IMG/VR virus record: IMGVR_UViG_3300017759_001760 | Coordinates: 1 to 24,088 of that record | Length of the DNA: 24,088 nt | Strand: one strand, 5' to 3' | Origin: a virus | Translations under genes and position numbers: made by a program | The notes under the pieces: generated by a model | What the model was told of the DNA's origin: nothing | The model's input: only the letters and a program-made list of their open reading frames with translations | Databases searched by the model: none | In this document: positions 20,776 through 24,088 of the stretch, one piece after another | Numbering within the stretch: the first letter of the stretch is position 1 | Layout: every line of letters begins with the position of its first letter

Positions 20776-21594
20776 ATGACTACAGCAACTCTAAAGCATA
20801 TAAAAGACTTCCATCATTGGACCAGACAATCTGATGGATATTATGATATTGGAATGTATGCCAGTATGGTAAAATATCCTGGTGGTAAAGGTTACGTTGG
20901 CACATGCAGAACTGGTAATGCCAGTTTAGATGATGTTCTGGACATTATTCATTATGATGAAGATTTTAATCTCATATACAGAAAACCGATAACACAGGGT
21001 GAGGATCCTAGAACCTTTGTGTATAATAGTAAACCTTATTCTTTAACTTGGGATCCAAATCATCAAGAGATACTGAGATATAAGTTGGTTGATATTCTAG
21101 AGGAAAGAGCAATCAATCTTTTTATCGATGGAGTTCCTCCATCACCTCTTAGAGTCCTTGGAAAAAACTGGATGGCACTTGTAAAAGATGATGAGTTGTA
21201 CATTATCTTAACTATCGATCCTGAAATTAATATTCTACATTGTGATGTGGAAACAGGAGAGTGTACCTGGGTGACACCATTTGAAAATGTGAAGAGAGGA
21301 CTGCCCATTTCATCGAGCAGAGGTGGTAGTCCGTTAATTTATAGCGAAAAACTTGATTTATATGTTGGATTGGGACATAGAACTACAGATGCCTGGAATC
21401 ATAAACCATACTTATATACCCTTACTTCTGATCTAAAGACCTCTGTTATGGGTCCAGACCTTATTACTGGTAAAAGTGCTGTAGAGGATCCACTTTCAAT
21501 ATATGAAGAGAATGGAAAAATATATTGCTGCATTTGTAATTGGCACGTCCCAGAAGGTGGATGTATTGGATTATATGAGGTGATAGTAGAATGA
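20776..21594 (+). CDS. GH130/GH43-like beta-propeller protein
   Basis: 272 residues, all-beta in appearance, with repeated blade-like segments. Motifs resembling GH130 mannoside phosphorylases and related propellers are GEDPRTFVY (75-83), SRGGSPLIY in the middle and AVEDPLSIYEENGKI (235-249). It has no signal peptide. It could trim or phosphorolyse a mannoside, or act as a beta-mannosyltransferase-type enzyme, which shares this fold. The family is only moderately sure because the propeller motifs are short. The next gene overlaps by 4 bases. Confidence 0.6.
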   Translation: MTTATLKHIKDFHHWTRQSDGYYDIGMYASMVKYPGGKGYVGTCRTGNASLDDVLDIIHYDEDFNLIYRKPITQGEDPRTFVYNSKPYSLTWDPNHQEILRYKLVDILEERAINLFIDGVPPSPLRVLGKNWMALVKDDELYIILTIDPEINILHCDVETGECTWVTPFENVKRGLPISSSRGGSPLIYSEKLDLYVGLGHRTTDAWNHKPYLYTLTSDLKTSVMGPDLITGKSAVEDPLSIYEENGKIYCCICNWHVPEGGCIGLYEVIVE

Positions 21595-21938
21595 AATATG
21601 TTGTTGATATTGATGGAACTATCTGCATTCCTGGACCAACTGACGAAACCAGATACGATCAGGCATTGCCAATCAATGATAGGATTGATAAAATAAATAA
21701 ACTATATGATGAAGGGCACATCATCATATACTTAACTGCCAGAGGAATGGGTAGGCATAAAAATAATGCAGACCTGGCTAAAAAAGAATTTTACGAGTTT
21801 ACTGAGATACAATTAAGTTTGTGGGGATGTAAATATCATGAACTTCATCTTGGTAAACCAACAGCAGATTATTACATTGATGATCGAGGAATAAATTGTG
21901 CCGACTTCTTTAAGGATGGGAGAGTATTGTGGGTATGA
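21591..21938 (+). CDS. Small HAD phosphatase
   Basis: 115 residues. Motif I is VVDIDGTIC (Asp6, Asp8), motif II Thr49 in IYLTARG, motif III Lys89 (LGKPTADYY), and the acidic motif IV is IDDRG (Asp97-Asp98). A minimal HAD phosphatase with no cap domain, a type found in capsule and LPS clusters. In the HldE-type route a HAD enzyme (GmhB) removes the 7-phosphate between kinase and nucleotidyltransferase steps, so a similar job is plausible here. It is not a GmhB orthologue by length (GmhB is about 190 aa). ATGA overlap with the next gene. Confidence 0.78.
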   Translation: MKYVVDIDGTICIPGPTDETRYDQALPINDRIDKINKLYDEGHIIIYLTARGMGRHKNNADLAKKEFYEFTEIQLSLWGCKYHELHLGKPTADYYIDDRGINCADFFKDGRVLWV

Positions 21939-22789
21939 GAGTTGCTATTTTAGGATCTGCCGGTCAGATTGGTGCATATTTAGAGGAATATCTTCTAGGC
22001 AAGGGGCACGATGTTATTGGTGTTGATATTGTTGATGGACCTCAGAATGATCTTCGAATAACACCAAACACTTATATTGAGAGTATTATTAAGAATGCAG
22101 ACTTTGTATTCTTTCTTTCGTTTGATGTTGGTGGTTCGCGGTATCTGAAGAAGTATCAGCATACGTTTGAGTTCATTAGTAATAATACCCGCATGATGGC
22201 AAATACCTTTGCCTTACTTGAGAAGTATCACAAGCGGTTTGTATTTGCTTCATCTCAGATGAGTAACATGTCATATTCTCCTTATGGTGTAATGAAACGT
22301 GTTGGTGAACTGCATACTACTGCACTCAAAGGACTGACTGTTAAGTTCTGGAATGTCTATGGTATTGAAAAAGATATGGAGAAAGCTCATGTGATTACTG
22401 ACTTCATCCGTAAAGGATTTGAGGAGGGTCAGTTTGAAATGTTGACTGATGGAACAGAAGAACGTCAGTTTCTCTATGCTGAGGACTGCTGCGAAGCACT
22501 AGAGACAGTTATGGAAAATTATACTGACTTCAAACCAGAAGATCCACTTCACATTACATCATTCCATTCCAATACTGTCAGAGAGATTGCTAACATCATT
22601 CAGGGTTGTTTTGGATTAATTGATATGCATGATGTAAAGATCAACTCTGGACTGGCTAAAGACAGTGTTCAGATGGACAAAAGAAATGAGGCAGACAATT
22701 ATATTTTAAATTGGTGGGTTCCCAAGACCACTATTGATGTGGGGATAAGAAAAGTATTTAATGAAATGAAAAAGGAGTATGGTTACTGA
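21935..22789 (+). CDS. NAD-dependent epimerase/dehydratase (extended SDR)
   Basis: 284 residues from ATG 21935 (MRVAILGSAGQ), which overlaps the HAD stop as ATGA; a GTG at 21929 would add two residues. NAD-binding GSAGQIG (7-13), catalytic Ser107 (FASSQ) and Tyr117-x-x-x-Lys121 in SPYGVMKRV. The C-terminal part (TDGTEERQFLYAEDCCEAL) is typical of nucleotide-sugar epimerases and of GDP-fucose or dTDP-sugar reductases. The exact substrate is open. It directly precedes the GT11 gene (1-base overlap), so its product may be that enzyme's donor or acceptor. Confidence 0.82.
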   Translation: MRVAILGSAGQIGAYLEEYLLGKGHDVIGVDIVDGPQNDLRITPNTYIESIIKNADFVFFLSFDVGGSRYLKKYQHTFEFISNNTRMMANTFALLEKYHKRFVFASSQMSNMSYSPYGVMKRVGELHTTALKGLTVKFWNVYGIEKDMEKAHVITDFIRKGFEEGQFEMLTDGTEERQFLYAEDCCEALETVMENYTDFKPEDPLHITSFHSNTVREIANIIQGCFGLIDMHDVKINSGLAKDSVQMDKRNEADNYILNWWVPKTTIDVGIRKVFNEMKKEYGY

Positions 22790-23646
22790 TGTTATCATTT
22801 AACAAACTTGGTAAGTCTGGTCGTCTTGGCAACCAGATGTTTCAGTATGCAGCACTTAGAGGTATTGCTGCGAATCGTGGATTTGATTGGGTGATTCCAC
22901 CACCAGGCACATCGGGTGTTGATGAGTTCGGATGTGAGAACAACTATTGTATGTTTGATACCTTCAAGATGACTGGTGCCACTGAGGATCATCATGGTAT
23001 TCCAGATAATAATCGATGGGCTGTATGGAAAGAGTTTCATTTCAATCAAGAACTATTTGACTTGTGCCCTGATGATGTGAATCTTGATGGATACTTTCAG
23101 ACTGAAAAGTACTTTAAGAACGTAGAGAAAGAAATACGTGAGGACTTTCAGTTCCAAGATGAAATCTATGAACCATGTAAAGACATGATTGATAGTATTG
23201 ATTCTGAGCAGAAGATTTTCTTACACATTCGTCGTGGTGATCCAAAACTTCCTTGGGCATATGTGAATCTGGAAGCAGCACATCCAGTTCAGACATGGGA
23301 TTACTATAAGAGAGCACTCTCAAAGTTCCCGGAGAATGTTCCCGTAGTAGTATTTTCTGATGTGATTGAGTGGTGTCAGGAGCAGGAATTTTTCCAACCA
23401 GACAGATTTATCCTCTCAGAGACCACAGACGAGATGTATGATGGTCAGAGAGTGCCTTGGACGGACCTGTGTTTGATGTCCCTATGCACGGATGCTATTA
23501 TTGCCAACAGTTCATTCTCTTGGTGGGGCGCATGGTTGATTGATAATCCAGATAAGACAATAGTTGCGCCAAAAAAATGGTTTGGACCACAATATGACCA
23601 CTATAAGATGGATGATTTGATTCCGAAGGAGTGGTTATGGATCTAA
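22789..23646 (+). CDS. GT11-family (alpha-1,2-fucosyltransferase-like) glycosyltransferase
   Basis: 285 residues. Family motifs: GRLGNQMFQYAALRGIAANR (11-30), the donor-binding HIRRGDP (146-152) and NSSFSWWGAWL (240-250), which are diagnostic of GT11. It transfers L-fucose (alpha-1,2) from GDP-fucose in the families studied; here the donor may be GDP-fucose or a related GDP-L-sugar. It overlaps the SDR gene upstream by one base and the GT2-like gene downstream by 10 bases. Confidence 0.92.
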   Translation: MLSFNKLGKSGRLGNQMFQYAALRGIAANRGFDWVIPPPGTSGVDEFGCENNYCMFDTFKMTGATEDHHGIPDNNRWAVWKEFHFNQELFDLCPDDVNLDGYFQTEKYFKNVEKEIREDFQFQDEIYEPCKDMIDSIDSEQKIFLHIRRGDPKLPWAYVNLEAAHPVQTWDYYKRALSKFPENVPVVVFSDVIEWCQEQEFFQPDRFILSETTDEMYDGQRVPWTDLCLMSLCTDAIIANSSFSWWGAWLIDNPDKTIVAPKKWFGPQYDHYKMDDLIPKEWLWI

Positions 23647-24088
23647 CATTTCTTGTTCCAACACGAATAGAAACAGAGGATAGACTGAGGAACATCATAT
23701 CTTCGGTTTCTTATCTTTTGTATCACACAAATGCAAAAGTAATCGTCAAAGAAGTATCAAAGCATTCTACCTTTAAGTTTAGAGCTATACCTGAGATTAA
23801 AAAGTATATTGGGACTAAGGTATTAAATCTGACACATATCTTTGAGGAGTCTGATGAAGACTTGTTCTGTAAGAGTAAAGTTCTGAATGATCTGATAGTT
23901 GCTTCAGATACCAAGGTTGTGGCAAACTATGATGCTGATTGTATTCTACCCAAAGAATCATATCATAATCCCTATCAGTTGATAATGCAGGGAGAGGCAG
24001 ACGTAGTATATCCGTATCAGTGTGGTATCTATCAGTGTAGAGCAGAATATGATATGGATATCTTTAATGAGTTTGTTCAGACACTGAA
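23637..24088 (+). CDS. GT2-like glycosyltransferase, 3' end outside window
   Basis: Open frame of 150 residues running off the window edge. It starts MDLTFLVPTRIETEDRL, a typical GT-A beginning (VPTR...R), and has a DxD-type motif in NYDADCILP (Asp99, Asp101), the expected metal/nucleotide-sugar site. The full length and the acceptor part are missing. It continues the operon by overlapping the GT11 gene by 10 bases. Family call moderately sure. Confidence 0.7.
   Translation, partial: MDLTFLVPTRIETEDRLRNIISSVSYLLYHTNAKVIVKEVSKHSTFKFRAIPEIKKYIGTKVLNLTHIFEESDEDLFCKSKVLNDLIVASDTKVVANYDADCILPKESYHNPYQLIMQGEADVVYPYQCGIYQCRAEYDMDIFNEFVQTL

Overview
The window looks like a stretch of a T4-like myovirus infecting marine cyanobacteria (Synechococcus/Prochlorococcus type). 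The grounds are a T4-type DNA primase (gp61), class Ia ribonucleotide reductase genes nrdA-nrdB, a T4-style late promoter (TATAAATA), six phage tRNA genes scattered between very small genes, and many short proteins that I remember as typical of cyanomyoviruses. This identification rests on recall, not on a search. Every supported gene is on the + strand. Genes are packed tightly, with many ATGA-type stop/start overlaps.

Layout. (1) 1-2329: Lys/Glu-rich, low-complexity proteins of probable virion or late function. One reading frame here carries an in-frame TAA (1511-1513). (2) 2334-2976: a strong terminator whose T-run merges into a late promoter, followed by a beta-rich probable structural protein. 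(3) 2989-8376: small conserved proteins, primase gp61 (split by an in-frame TAA at 4246-4248 between its zinc-binding and TOPRIM parts), then nrdA and nrdB with all key catalytic residues. (4) 8413-12556: accessory zone with a SegE-like GIY-YIG protein, tRNAs for Arg(UCU), Gly(UCC), Asn(GUU), Val(UAC), Pro(UGG) and Ile(UAU), a metzincin-type zinc protease, membrane-anchored small proteins and a Phd/YefM-like antitoxin with no visible toxin. (5) 12557-12720: imperfect hairpin repeats, then a terminator that contains the -35 box of a near-consensus sigma-70 promoter. (6) 12721-24088 (edge): a single long carbohydrate operon.

The carbohydrate operon is the most interesting part. It encodes a GDP-mannose 3,5-epimerase-like enzyme, two FkbM-type methyltransferases plus another methyltransferase, and a fusion of an RpiB-type sugar-phosphate isomerase with an HldE/RfaE2-type nucleotidyltransferase. 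It continues with an HldE-N/PfkB-type sugar kinase, an AraD-type 4-epimerase, a cupin, a TalC/FSA-type transaldolase, a GT10 and a GT11 fucosyltransferase-like enzyme, a five-bladed-propeller (GH130-like) protein, a small HAD phosphatase, a second SDR epimerase and a truncated GT2-like glycosyltransferase.

My inference is that the operon diverts host pentose-phosphate intermediates into an activated sugar (isomerase, kinase, phosphatase, nucleotidyltransferase, as in ADP/GDP-heptose synthesis). It would also make a GDP-hexose (possibly GDP-L-galactose) that the GT10/GT11 enzymes could attach to host surface polysaccharide or to virion proteins. Enzyme families are read from motifs; substrates and the final glycan are not known from sequence.
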